In this document: in pieces, positions 16,678 to 24,121 of the stretch
Numbering within the stretch: position 1 is the first letter of the stretch
Layout: the number at the start of each line of letters is the position of its first letter
Assembly (NCBI RefSeq): GCF_002217985.1
Contig: NZ_BCMI01000022.1
Coordinates: 1 to 41,816, forward strand
Direction: 5' to 3'
Length of the DNA stretch: 41,816 bases
Origin: Secundilactobacillus pentosiphilus
Lineage (GTDB): Bacteria; Bacillota; Bacilli; Lactobacillales; Lactobacillaceae
Made by a program: the position numbers and the translations under genes
Notes under the pieces: generated by a model
Seen by the model: only the letters and a program-made list of their open reading frames with translations
The model's database searches: none
Told to the model about the DNA's origin: nothing

Positions 16678-17249
16678 AAGCCCTGCGTCGGGTTTAACAC
16701 GAATTCTTGCAGACGGTCACCGAACTGAATGACGGAGTCGTTTTTGCCGTGCCGTAACTGCCAAAGTAAAAATAGCATCACGTTACTGGCATAAAGATCA
16801 CTCAGATAATCCAGCGGCAAGTCAATCTCGCTGGGTAATTCCACGTGCTGAAAATAAGCGTAAGCCGTTGACCGCAGAATTCGTTTAAAATTCCGCTCCA
16901 GATCCGCCGTTTCCGTGTGAATTTCAAACAGCTGCAGCAGGATTTCGCGATACTGGGTCAACGCAATGATCAGTACTTTAACGGTATTAGAGCCAATTTC
17001 TGGTGTATGTATGCTAAATCGCTGATCCACAATCTTTCGAAAAACTTCCGTGTACTCCGCCACTAGTTTCTCCAGCAGATCATATTTATCGTAATAATGA
17101 CTGTAAAAAGTTGACCGGCCAATCCGGGCGCGCTTGCTGATGTCTTGTACCGTCATCGTTTTAAAACCCTTTTCCTTGAGTAGCCCAAAGAAGGCCTTGG
17201 TAATCTGTTCGTTTGTCCGTCGCACTCTTAAATCCTGTTTCTCCGTCAT
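16674..17249 (-). CDS. TetR/AcrR-family transcriptional regulator
   Basis: A 191-aa DNA-binding regulator. The N-terminal helix-turn-helix (about residues 10-55) has TNEQITKAFFGLLKEKGF, then TVQDISKRARIGRSTFYSHYYDKYDLLEK, the standard TetR pattern. The C-terminal part resembles the TetR_C_8-type domain of Firmicutes, with unknown ligand. GAGGTG precedes the ATG at 17249; the 19 extra codons of the longest frame lack an RBS. It forms a coupled pair with menA (GTGA overlap) and diverges from nrdI. TGGTAATACCA near the nrdI promoter is one possible operator. The ligand is unknown; coupling to menA suggests redox or quinone-related control, which is inference. Confidence 0.9.
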   Translation of the reverse strand: MTEKQDLRVRRTNEQITKAFFGLLKEKGFKTMTVQDISKRARIGRSTFYSHYYDKYDLLEKLVAEYTEVFRKIVDQRFSIHTPEIGSNTVKVLIIALTQYREILLQLFEIHTETADLERNFKRILRSTAYAYFQHVELPSEIDLPLDYLSDLYASNVMLFLLWQLRHGKNDSVIQFGDRLQEFVLNPTQGL

Positions 17250-17333
17250 TTTCTCACCTCTATAGTCTTTGCATATCCCTGTTATATCATAAAATTTACG
17301 ATGCACCAGTCAGGAAGTCCCAACTTTCTATTC

Positions 17334-17362
17334 TTGCTTCACCCCTACATATAGCCTACAAT
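17334..17362 (+). promoter_or_regulatory. nrdI-nfrA promoter
   Basis: TTGCTT, 17 nt, TACAAT, about 80 nt before the nrdI start. Confidence 0.55.
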
Positions 17363-17366
17363 TAAC

Positions 17367-17377
17367 TGGTAATACCA
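17367..17377. promoter_or_regulatory. Short inverted repeat at the nrdI transcription start
   Basis: TGGTAATACCA (TGGT/ACCA around AAT) lies just after the -10, at the expected +1. It is a possible operator for the divergent TetR-like regulator. It is short enough to be chance. Confidence 0.3.
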
Positions 17378-17446
17378 TCTGTATGTATCACGTATGCCAT
17401 CAACACAACATCTACCATTATATCGATTATTTGGAGGAATAACACT

Positions 17447-17914
17447 ATGGATCCAATACGAATTTTATTTATTTCAATTGAGGGTAATACGCGGAACTTT
17501 GTTGAGCATTTGACCCACTATGCATTGGCTCAGCACATTAAAAATAAGGGTCTGCCAGAAATCGAAGCAACCGAAATTTCCGAACAGACCGATTTTGCTG
17601 ACGAAACAAAACCTTTTTTCTGTTTTGTTCCTACTTACTTGGACGGTGGTAACGGCATCGACAACGGTGTCAAGGAATTGATGACAAACGTGATGGGAGA
17701 ATACCTTGACTACCACGATAACGCCAAGCAACTGATCGGTGTCGTCGGCAGCGGCAACAAGAACTTTAACGAACAGTATTGTCTCACGGCTCGCCGTTAC
17801 TGCGAAAAGTTTGACGCCCCCTTCATCGACGACTACGAACTGCGCGGTGTCCCAGCAGACGAAGCGCGAATTTATAAGAAATTAGTTGAACGAGTTCAAT
17901 TTTTAAACCTATAA
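17447..17914 (+). CDS. nrdI: NrdI-family flavodoxin-like protein
   Basis: A 155-aa cytoplasmic FMN protein. NrdI supplies the oxidant that assembles the dimanganese-tyrosyl cofactor of class Ib ribonucleotide reductase NrdF. Family features are IRILFISIEGNTRNFVEHL (FMN phosphate loop, residues 4-22), FFCFVPTYLDGGNGIDNG (57-74) and GVVGSGNKNFNEQYCLTARRYCEKFDAP (98-125). GGAGG lies eight bases before the ATG. It is the first gene of a two-gene unit with the nitroreductase 12 bp downstream, and nrdE/nrdF are not in the window, so this is a stand-alone or second nrdI copy. The pairing suggests the flavin reductase could keep NrdI reduced; that is inference. Confidence 0.92.
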   Translation: MDPIRILFISIEGNTRNFVEHLTHYALAQHIKNKGLPEIEATEISEQTDFADETKPFFCFVPTYLDGGNGIDNGVKELMTNVMGEYLDYHDNAKQLIGVVGSGNKNFNEQYCLTARRYCEKFDAPFIDDYELRGVPADEARIYKKLVERVQFLNL

Positions 17915-17926
17915 GGAGACGATTCT

Positions 17927-18676
17927 GTGTCTAACGATCTTTTAACGCTGTTAAAACAGCATCGCAGTATCCGGCAGTTCACTGATCAGCCACTGACCGC
18001 CGCTGAAATCAACACCTTGGTGACGGCTGCCCAACACGCCGCAACCAGTACCTTTGCCCAGCAATACAGTATCATTAGTATTACGGACCCGGCGATCAAA
18101 CACACTCTCGGCAACATCACCGGCCATCACTGGTTAGAAAAAAGCGGTCACTATTTCATACTGGTAGCCGACCAGCACCGCAACTTACAAATTGCTCAAA
18201 AAGCCCACGCCGATACAGCGATCCTCCGTTCTTTCGACAAGTTTATGGCCAGTACTTTTGACGTTGCCATTGCTGCCGAAGCCATTGTAACCGCTGGTGA
18301 AAGTATGGGGTTAGGCAGTACCATTATGGGCAGCATTTTAAACGATACTCGGCAGATCATCAAACTGCTCGACTTGCCGGAACTGACCTTTCCGCTGTTA
18401 GGACTCGCCATTGGTCATCCCGCGGAACAGCCCGAACTAAAGCCGCGAATGCCGCAATCGCTGATGCATTTCAGTAACCAATACGCGCTTCCGGCTGATT
18501 TTGACTCACAGTTAGCGGCTTACGACACGCAAACCGCTGATTACTATGCTCATCGGAACAGCCACTTGAAGAAAATCACTTTCAGTCAGCATATCGTCCA
18601 GGAACTGCAGCGTGATCCCAAACTGCGTGCCGAACTGATTCAGGTGATCAAACAGCAACGGTTTAACGTCGACTAG
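17927..18676 (+). CDS. nfrA: NADPH-dependent oxidoreductase, NfrA/nitroreductase family
   Basis: A 249-aa FMN enzyme of the Frp/NfrA group, reducing nitro compounds, quinones or free flavin with NADPH. The N-terminus LLKQHRSIRQFTDQPLTAAEIN carries the FMN-binding Arg-Ser-x-Arg pattern, AAQHAATSTFAQQYS is the second FMN segment, and the GESMGLGSTIMGSILND segment (around 125-141) is typical. The C-terminus has the extended arm of this subgroup. It starts with GTG, preceded by GGAG (ACGATTCT spacer), 12 bp after nrdI, so the two are cotranscribed. Transcripts run into the first copy of the repeated structured element at 18716. The in vivo substrate is unknown. Confidence 0.9.
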   Translation: MSNDLLTLLKQHRSIRQFTDQPLTAAEINTLVTAAQHAATSTFAQQYSIISITDPAIKHTLGNITGHHWLEKSGHYFILVADQHRNLQIAQKAHADTAILRSFDKFMASTFDVAIAAEAIVTAGESMGLGSTIMGSILNDTRQIIKLLDLPELTFPLLGLAIGHPAEQPELKPRMPQSLMHFSNQYALPADFDSQLAAYDTQTADYYAHRNSHLKKITFSQHIVQELQRDPKLRAELIQVIKQQRFNVD

Positions 18677-18715
18677 GCTGCTTTAAAAGATGACAAATTA
18701 AAAATGAAGCTGCGA

Positions 18716-18919
18716 CATAAGTCTATATTGATAAACCTACGATCAAGTTTCTTGACTAAAACACAGCTTAGGATTGACTTTTGCTCACTCCTTTAATGTA
18801 GCCTTAACCCGCTCCATCACTCAGATTCCGGCCATTTAACACCAAGAAGCGTCCTCCCGATCAAAACCATCGGAAGAACGCTTCTTGGTGTTAAATTCTG
18901 GAATCTACCGAGTTGTGTC
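18716..18919 (-). repeat. Structured repeated element, copy 1
   Basis: This 204-nt stretch is about 95% identical to 21270-21471 in the same orientation (roughly ten substitutions and one 2-nt indel). Its core is a long hairpin (about 18834-18894) that is fully paired on the minus-strand RNA if G-U pairs are allowed. The outer flanks also pair with each other (about 17 of 21 positions) and end in CATTTTT on the minus strand. It begins six bases after the stop of the MFS gene, so it forms the 3' end of that transcript. No open frame is visible. Confidence 0.8.
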
Positions 18920-18925
18920 ACACTC

Positions 18926-20083
18926 TCATTCTGACAACCGTCTATAACTGAACAAGACGCCTCCCATTGCCAGTATCATCGCTAACCCAACAGATAAAAA
19001 CAGCGCCTGATAACTGAAATAATCGATCATGAGACCGCCAAAGAGCGGTCCAACTGCTCTGCCGAGTGAAATGGCAACGTTATACATCCCTTGATATCTG
19101 CCTTTGCGGCCATTTTTTGCCAGATTATCGACCCAGGCTGGTAATCCTGGAAAACCGATCATCTCACCGATCGTCAAGACGATCATAATAATGACGAAAT
19201 CCGAATACTGATGGGCAAAAATCAACCCGAAGAACGACAGCGCGAAAATGGAAACCCCCATGCCGATTTGAGTGGCCAGTTTATGGCTCGCAAACAGTTT
19301 ATTCATCAACGGCTGACCAAAAATAATCAAAAAACCGTTCATTGTCCAAAGAAGACTGTAATCCTTGAACTGAATGTTTAAATTCGTCATGTGAACGGAC
19401 AGCACGCTTTCCCAAAGTGAATAACTGGTATATATGGCAAAGACCATTAAACAGATCCACCATATGACCTTCAGGTTGAGTTTCGGCACCCGGCCGGCGT
19501 CTTTTCGATCGCTTTGATTGCCCTTAACGTCAACTTTAAATTCCGTCAGCATGAGAACAAAGAGTAACACGTAACAAATCGTCGTTACCGAAAAAACGAT
19601 AGTCACGCCGTACCCCAGTAAGTATCCTACTAACAGCGTGCCAATCACGACACCGACGTTTAGGGCAATGTACATGAGGTTAAACACGTTACGAATCGAG
19701 GTACTGGTAATCGTTGCCGCAAAGGAATTCCCAACGGTTAGGCTGATGCCATCACCAAAGCCGACAATCACCAGCAGGATGGCAAACGTTGGCCAGCCAT
19801 GAAAGAATATCAACAAAACCATGGCAACCAGTGAGATGCCGGCGCCGGCTACACCCGTTAAATAGGGCGACCAGCGATCAAATAAAATCCCACCAACGTA
19901 ATTGCCGACCATCATGACTAGTGACATAATCAGCAAAACCGCACCAGCAGTGGTCAAGGACTCACCTAACGTTTTATTCATGTAAACCGTCGTTAACGGC
20001 CACATAAAAGCCGCGCCGGTATTCAGCATTAAATTAGCAATGAACAGTGCGGGTAAGCGGACTTCTTTTTTGCTCGCAATCAT
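18926..20083 (-). CDS. MFS transporter (multidrug-type, 12 helices)
   Basis: A 385-aa membrane protein of the major facilitator superfamily. The loop after helix 2 reads GGILFDRWSPYLTG, a variant of the MFS motif A (G-x-L-x-D-R), and a repeat of the same motif is seen in the second half around the LAKNGRKGRYQGMYN segment typical of the DHA1 drug exporters. About twelve hydrophobic helices are visible, with a central charged loop KGNQSDRKDAGRVPK. Its ATG overlaps the TGA of the upstream oxidoreductase gene by four bases (ATGA), so translation is coupled. It probably exports a small toxic compound; the substrate is unknown. Transcription ends in the structured repeat at 18716-18919. Confidence 0.88.
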   Translation of the reverse strand: MIASKKEVRLPALFIANLMLNTGAAFMWPLTTVYMNKTLGESLTTAGAVLLIMSLVMMVGNYVGGILFDRWSPYLTGVAGAGISLVAMVLLIFFHGWPTFAILLVIVGFGDGISLTVGNSFAATITSTSIRNVFNLMYIALNVGVVIGTLLVGYLLGYGVTIVFSVTTICYVLLFVLMLTEFKVDVKGNQSDRKDAGRVPKLNLKVIWWICLMVFAIYTSYSLWESVLSVHMTNLNIQFKDYSLLWTMNGFLIIFGQPLMNKLFASHKLATQIGMGVSIFALSFFGLIFAHQYSDFVIIMIVLTIGEMIGFPGLPAWVDNLAKNGRKGRYQGMYNVAISLGRAVGPLFGGLMIDYFSYQALFLSVGLAMILAMGGVLFSYRRLSE

Positions 20084-21117
20084 TTAGCTTCACTCCGACC
20101 TTCACTTGAGGCATTAAAGCCCCCAGTCAATACAAGTTTACCGTGAATTTTTCCTGCACTCACCAGCTCATGTGCTTGAGTCAAGCTGGCAGCATTAATC
20201 CCATCTGTTAGTGCTCGGGTCAGCGTTGAGGTCAAAACACCTTGATCAAGGAGCCGAGCAATCAGCTGAAGCGTTTTTCCCTGACTATTGACGTCATTAT
20301 CCGCATCGCTTTTAGCAAACATGTACTCCCAATCAAAGCTGGCAGCTTTATTCTTAATTTTATATAGTGGCAAATCTACGGGGCTACCGACAATTGAGCC
20401 AATATGCCCAAATGGTTTAACGAGTTCCGCCGCCAAATCAAAGTAATCTTCAGGACGATACAAAATGGCGATCCCATCAAGTGAAGCATAGCCCAAAGCA
20501 TGAATTTGCGCTAATAAATCACCGTGATAATCCAAGGGATGGTCCACGTTATTTTGTTTTAGCCAGTCAAAGTTTTTCGGACTGCTGGTGGCCAGCACGG
20601 TAATTCCTGCCCAGTGTGCCAGCTGAGCCATAATGGAGCCAACTCCACCAGCACCATTAACAATTAGCAAGGTACGTTTTTGATTCTGGTTTGCCTTGCC
20701 CACAAACTGCATTTTTTCAAATAATAACTCATACGCTGTCAACGCCGTCAACGGTATTGCCGCAATTTCAGCTGCAGTTAGTGACCGCGGTGCTAAGCTG
20801 GCAAGCCGCTCATCCACCAGCTGATATTCAGCGTTTGAGCCCGCCGCTTGGGTACTGCCAGCATAAAAAATCCGGTCGCCAACTTTGAACTTGGTGACCT
20901 CTTCGCCAGTTTCAACCACCTTGCCCACTGCGTCGTAGCCCAATATTTTGGGTGCTGAAGCTGCGTTAACCATTTCCTTTAACTTGGTATCTACCGGGTT
21001 AACCGAAACAGCATCCACCTGAACTAGCACTTGATTCGAGCTGGCAGCAGGTTTGGGCAATGTCATGTCGATTAACTGATGATCTGCAGTGACACCAATT
21101 GCTTTCATAATTGTCAT
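20080..21117 (-). CDS. Zinc-type alcohol dehydrogenase/quinone oxidoreductase family protein (MDR)
   Basis: A 345-aa cytoplasmic NADPH-dependent reductase of the medium-chain dehydrogenase superfamily, in the branch annotated zinc-binding alcohol dehydrogenase. The N-terminal GroES-like half includes VDAVSVNPVDTKLKEM and ILGYDAVGKVVETGEEVTKFKVGDRIFYAG; the Rossmann loop is NGAGGVGSIMAQLAHWAG (around 153-170). The usual structural zinc cysteines are absent, so it likely works as a quinone or enone reductase. GGAGGGG lies about seven bases before the ATG at 21117; the 39 extra codons of the longest frame have no RBS. It is coupled to the MFS exporter (ATGA), suggesting a detoxification pair. 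The second repeat copy sits just upstream. Confidence 0.88.
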   Translation of the reverse strand: MTIMKAIGVTADHQLIDMTLPKPAASSNQVLVQVDAVSVNPVDTKLKEMVNAASAPKILGYDAVGKVVETGEEVTKFKVGDRIFYAGSTQAAGSNAEYQLVDERLASLAPRSLTAAEIAAIPLTALTAYELLFEKMQFVGKANQNQKRTLLIVNGAGGVGSIMAQLAHWAGITVLATSSPKNFDWLKQNNVDHPLDYHGDLLAQIHALGYASLDGIAILYRPEDYFDLAAELVKPFGHIGSIVGSPVDLPLYKIKNKAASFDWEYMFAKSDADNDVNSQGKTLQLIARLLDQGVLTSTLTRALTDGINAASLTQAHELVSAGKIHGKLVLTGGFNASSEGRSEAK

Positions 21118-21269
21118 TAAGCACCCCTCCGTTTTCTGATGACCCAAAAGTAATTGTACCAGACCGAGAGTTGGAAGCAAACGATTAGGAACCTTGGGAG
21201 TGCGTGCTCTAAATGATTGTTTACTGTTTCCCATTCACCTATATTTAACGACTAAAAAAGAGGTAGTGC

Positions 21270-21471
21270 CATAAGTCTCTATTGATAAACCTATGATCAA
21301 GTTTCTTGACTAAAACACAGCTTAAGATTGACTTTCGTTCACTCCTTTAATGTAGCCTTAACCCGTTCCATCACTCAGATTCCGGCCATTTAACGCCAAG
21401 AAGCGTCCTCCCGAAAAACCATCGGAAGAACGCTTCTTGGTGTTAAATTCTGGCATCTACCGAGTGATGTC
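21270..21471 (-). repeat. Structured repeated element, copy 2
   Basis: A 202-nt direct copy of 18716-18919. The hairpin core is at about 21389-21447. The flanks outside the conserved core differ from copy 1, yet still pair partly with each other and end in CCTCTTTTTT on the minus strand. It begins 16 bases after the stop of the secreted-protein gene, so like copy 1 it sits as the 3' end of a minus-strand gene. Confidence 0.8.
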
Positions 21472-21487
21472 TCGGCTTCTTTTGCGC

Positions 21488-22276
21488 TTATTTCAAGCTA
21501 AACGTATAGTGACCAGCTGGGGCTTTCCCCACTGATGTCTTAACGGCTTGGTTCTTACTATTAACCAACGTAAAGTGCTTGTTGCTGGTAAAGTGCATGT
21601 AGAAACTTGACTTCTTACCACCCTTAGCAGTGACGTTGATCTTCCAGAAAGTAGGCGTCTTAGCACTGACACTATAGCGTGCGTTTGATAAGACGTGCGT
21701 TGACTTTTTACCTTGGTAAGTATATTGATTCAAACCCGTTTTTTGACTGAAGGTATACTTCATTGACCAGCCCTTGTAGCTGTTTGACTGCCAGGTACCC
21801 GTTGGCGTCTTCAATGCGCTCGACTTAGAAGCCTTCTTGCTTGAAGCTGAGTGCGTTGTTTTTTTGGTACTGGTCTTTTTGGTACTAGTCTTCTTAGTGC
21901 TTGCCTTTGATGAAGCAACTGCTTTTACGTTTATGATCCGGTAGAAATAGTGACCATTTGAAGCCTTGGCATAAACGTAGAGCTTAGTAGTCGCTTTTTG
22001 TTTAGCTGGCAACTTAACGGTATATTTACCGGTCGTCTTGGAAGCTGTTGAACTCGCAATTTGTTTCTTCTTGCTGTTTTCAACAATCACTTTGACACCT
22101 TTGCTTGCTTTACCCGTTACTGAAGTAGAGTTTGAGTAAACGTTGTTGATTGATAGGCTGGGGCTACCTGCTGCAACCGTTGTCTTAGCTGATGCTTGCG
22201 TTTGTGTAACTGCACCGGCACCAAGTAAGCTAAATGCAGCAATCAAGCTGCCTGATAAAACGATCAATTTCTTCAT
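21488..22276 (-). CDS. Secreted lysine/serine/threonine-rich protein with Ig-like domain
   Basis: A 262-aa exported protein. It has a signal peptide (KKLIVLSGSLIAAFSLLGAG, predicted cleavage after QASA near residue 30). An Ig-like beta domain follows (about 36-122: SLSINNVYSNSTSVTGKA, then VKVIVENSKKK, ending YFYRIINVKAV). A basic linker at about 124-155 has three tandem TKKTS units, coded by a 15-nt DNA repeat. A C-terminal beta-rich domain (about 157-262, GTWQSNSYKGWSMKYTFS) resembles cell-surface adhesin or SH3-like modules but I cannot name it. There is no LPXTG anchor. AAGGAG precedes the ATG by eight bases. Inverted repeats ATTCGCT/AGCGAAT and AACCCG/CGGGTT lie just upstream (22295-22362). 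Function is unknown; the strong positive charge suggests cell-wall association. Confidence 0.85.
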   Translation of the reverse strand: MKKLIVLSGSLIAAFSLLGAGAVTQTQASAKTTVAAGSPSLSINNVYSNSTSVTGKASKGVKVIVENSKKKQIASSTASKTTGKYTVKLPAKQKATTKLYVYAKASNGHYFYRIINVKAVASSKASTKKTSTKKTSTKKTTHSASSKKASKSSALKTPTGTWQSNSYKGWSMKYTFSQKTGLNQYTYQGKKSTHVLSNARYSVSAKTPTFWKINVTAKGGKKSSFYMHFTSNKHFTLVNSKNQAVKTSVGKAPAGHYTFSLK

Positions 22277-22411
22277 GTGTGTCTCTCCTTGTTTATATTC
22301 GCTTCGAATCAGCGAATTCTAATAGCATAGTTGAGTATAACCCGTTCAACACCGGGTTGCCAGTGTTTATCTAAATGCTTTAAGAGTTTTTAATCTCTTT
22401 TGGACAGCCAT

Positions 22412-22451
22412 GCAAAAAGAAACGGCCATCCACTAAAGGAATGAACCGTTT
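22412..22451 (-). terminator. Possible terminator of the aromatic operon
   Basis: On the minus strand AAACGG and CCGTTT form a short stem, followed by CTTTTTG, directly after the stop of the 83-aa ORF. The long loop makes it weak. Confidence 0.45.
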
Positions 22452-22455
22452 ACAA

Positions 22456-22707
22456 TCACCTCACCAGCGTCAACCGATATTGCCCGCCATTAGCTTCAAA
22501 GGGCTCGGAAATCAGTTGATCAGGTTTAAAATACACTTCAATTTTTTGATACACTTTACCGTCACTGTCAACGAGTTCCAAATGAACACCGTACTGATTT
22601 TGCCGAAAGGGGCTTTTACTTACCAGATAATTAATACCGGTCCCATCACTGTACCGTTGGTGCCTCATTTTATCTAACTGGCGTAATGAAACGTTAATTA
22701 ACTCCAT
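22456..22707 (-). CDS. Small hypothetical protein at the end of the aro operon
   Basis: An 83-aa cytoplasmic protein I do not recognise. It reads NVSLRQLDKMRHQRYSDGTG at the start and then alternates hydrophobic and polar residues (YGVHLELVDSDGKVYQKIEVYF), suggesting a small beta-rich fold. There is no signal peptide or membrane helix. The start ATG lies 10 bp after the aroK stop, and its weak RBS (AGGTGA) overlaps that stop, so it is almost certainly translated as the last gene of the aromatic operon. A link to aromatic metabolism is only positional. Confidence 0.7.
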   Translation of the reverse strand: MELINVSLRQLDKMRHQRYSDGTGINYLVSKSPFRQNQYGVHLELVDSDGKVYQKIEVYFKPDQLISEPFEANGGQYRLTLVR

Positions 22708-22717
22708 CTAACTTCAC

Positions 22718-23245
22718 CTAAACCGTGTCATGACTGCCAGTTTTAAAATTAACGTGCGCCAAAATGGCATCGACTACTTCAGCCGGCGTTAACTCATCGG
22801 TATCAATTTCAATATCACTGACTTCATGGTACCTTGCGTCACGCTTTTCCTTCAAACCAATCAACCCGCCGACACCCAGTTCTTTGACTAGCGGCCGCTG
22901 ACCATCATCCGCCAGCCGGGACAAAACGGTTTCCGGCTTAACGTTAAGCAAAATCACCGGAACATCGCTTTTTCGCAGCAGCTCATAATTGGCTGCCTGA
23001 ATTGGCGTTCCGCCGCCCGTTGATAATATTCCCTTACTGTTCACCAGCGTATCAGTCAGTACCGAATGTTCCAACTGACGAAAGGCCGTTTCGCCATCAT
23101 CATCGAAGATTTGCTGAATGGATTTGCCTGCACGTTCTACGATGACGTCATCTAAGTCCCGGTGCGTCAGGTGCAGCCGCTTTGCTAATAGCTCACCGAC
23201 AGTGGTTTTACCGCTGCCCATGAAACCGACTAATATTGCTCTCAT
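22718..23245 (-). CDS. aroK: Shikimate kinase
   Basis: A 175-aa cytoplasmic enzyme that phosphorylates shikimate with ATP to shikimate 3-phosphate. The Walker A loop is GFMGSGKTT (residues 7-15). The substrate-binding D-x-D pair is in HRDLDDVI, with R at FRQLE and the GGG motif in STGGGTP (77-83). The lid arginine is in DDGQRPLV, and the adenine loop carries RDARYHEV. Length is normal. Its ATG overlaps the TGA of tyrA (ATGA), so it is translationally coupled. It follows aroA and tyrA in the aromatic operon, under control of the leader at 26953-27231. Confidence 0.97.
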   Translation of the reverse strand: MRAILVGFMGSGKTTVGELLAKRLHLTHRDLDDVIVERAGKSIQQIFDDDGETAFRQLEHSVLTDTLVNSKGILSTGGGTPIQAANYELLRKSDVPVILLNVKPETVLSRLADDGQRPLVKELGVGGLIGLKEKRDARYHEVSDIEIDTDELTPAEVVDAILAHVNFKTGSHDTV

Positions 23246-24108
23246 TGTTTCTTCTCCTCTTGATCTAAACGTTCGCGGACCGCTTTAGCATGCGCGAAAA
23301 ACTGGTAGATTTTTGCTGAATCGTGGGTGTCAATGGCAGCCTGAATCTGCTTGAGCTGTTCCACGTAAGTCGTCAGCTGACTGCTGATGGCTTCTGAGTT
23401 ACTGAGCATGATAGCCGTCCACATGGTGGGATCAGCACCGGCAATCCGGGTGGTGCTTTTAAAGCCCCCCGCAGCAGCGCTTAACCCCACTGCATCGTGT
23501 TTTAATTGATGATCGGCAGTATTGACCAGGTTGGCGGCTAAAACGTGGGGGACGTGACTGATTTCACTGACTAAACCATCGTGAGCTGTCGCTGGGACGG
23601 TTACCCAACGTAGTCCAGCTGGCGCGAGACAAGCCTTAAATTGCGCTGTTTGTGCCGGTGTTTGGGAACCATCCACAATAAAATATGTAGCGTTATCGAA
23701 TAAGTCTTCTCGACCAGCCCGCGCACCCGTCTGCTGCGAGCCAGCCATGGGATGGCCGCCCATAAACGCAATCTGCCGCTGCTGCAATGGCTTTGACGCG
23801 GCCATGACCTGCATTTTAGTGCTGCCGACATCCGTCACCAGCACATCGGGTTTCAAGTCAGCCGTTGCGAGCTGCGTCAACTGCTTAATAATCACGGAAA
23901 CCGGGCCAGCGAGCACAATGATGTCCGCGCGGGAAGCCGCGTTTAACAGCTTCACCCGTTCATCAATGATTCCCTGACCCAGCAAAAACTGGCTGGTGTC
24001 ATCGTTAGGGTCGTCGCCCAGAATTGTCGGCTGAACCACGCTTTGCTTCATGATGCGCGCCAGTGAACTGCCAATTAATCCCAGACCGCTTATCAATACT
24101 GTCGTCAT
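23242..24108 (-). CDS. tyrA: Prephenate dehydrogenase
   Basis: A 288-aa enzyme that converts prephenate to 4-hydroxyphenylpyruvate with NAD+, the tyrosine branch. The Rossmann fold opens with TTVLISGLGLIGSSLARI, and the catalytic region contains FMGGHPMAGSQQTGARAG, with the conserved histidine and the Ser/Gly triad of TyrA; EISHVPHVLAANL is the family's second histidine segment. The longest frame begins with a GTG nine bases earlier, but GAGGTGA overlaps that GTG and is spaced well for the ATG at 24108. There is no fused chorismate mutase and no C-terminal ACT domain, so it should lack classical allosteric control. It lies 13 bp after aroA and overlaps aroK by four bases. Confidence 0.95.
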   Translation of the reverse strand: MTTVLISGLGLIGSSLARIMKQSVVQPTILGDDPNDDTSQFLLGQGIIDERVKLLNAASRADIIVLAGPVSVIIKQLTQLATADLKPDVLVTDVGSTKMQVMAASKPLQQRQIAFMGGHPMAGSQQTGARAGREDLFDNATYFIVDGSQTPAQTAQFKACLAPAGLRWVTVPATAHDGLVSEISHVPHVLAANLVNTADHQLKHDAVGLSAAAGGFKSTTRIAGADPTMWTAIMLSNSEAISSQLTTYVEQLKQIQAAIDTHDSAKIYQFFAHAKAVRERLDQEEKKQ

Positions 24109-24121
24109 GCCAATCACCTCA

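Noticed and set aside
18716-18919. Repeated element as an IS or transposase remnant
   Set aside because: No transposase-like reading frame and no clear target-site duplication; the fold and position at gene ends point to an RNA or terminator-like element, though a MITE is still possible.
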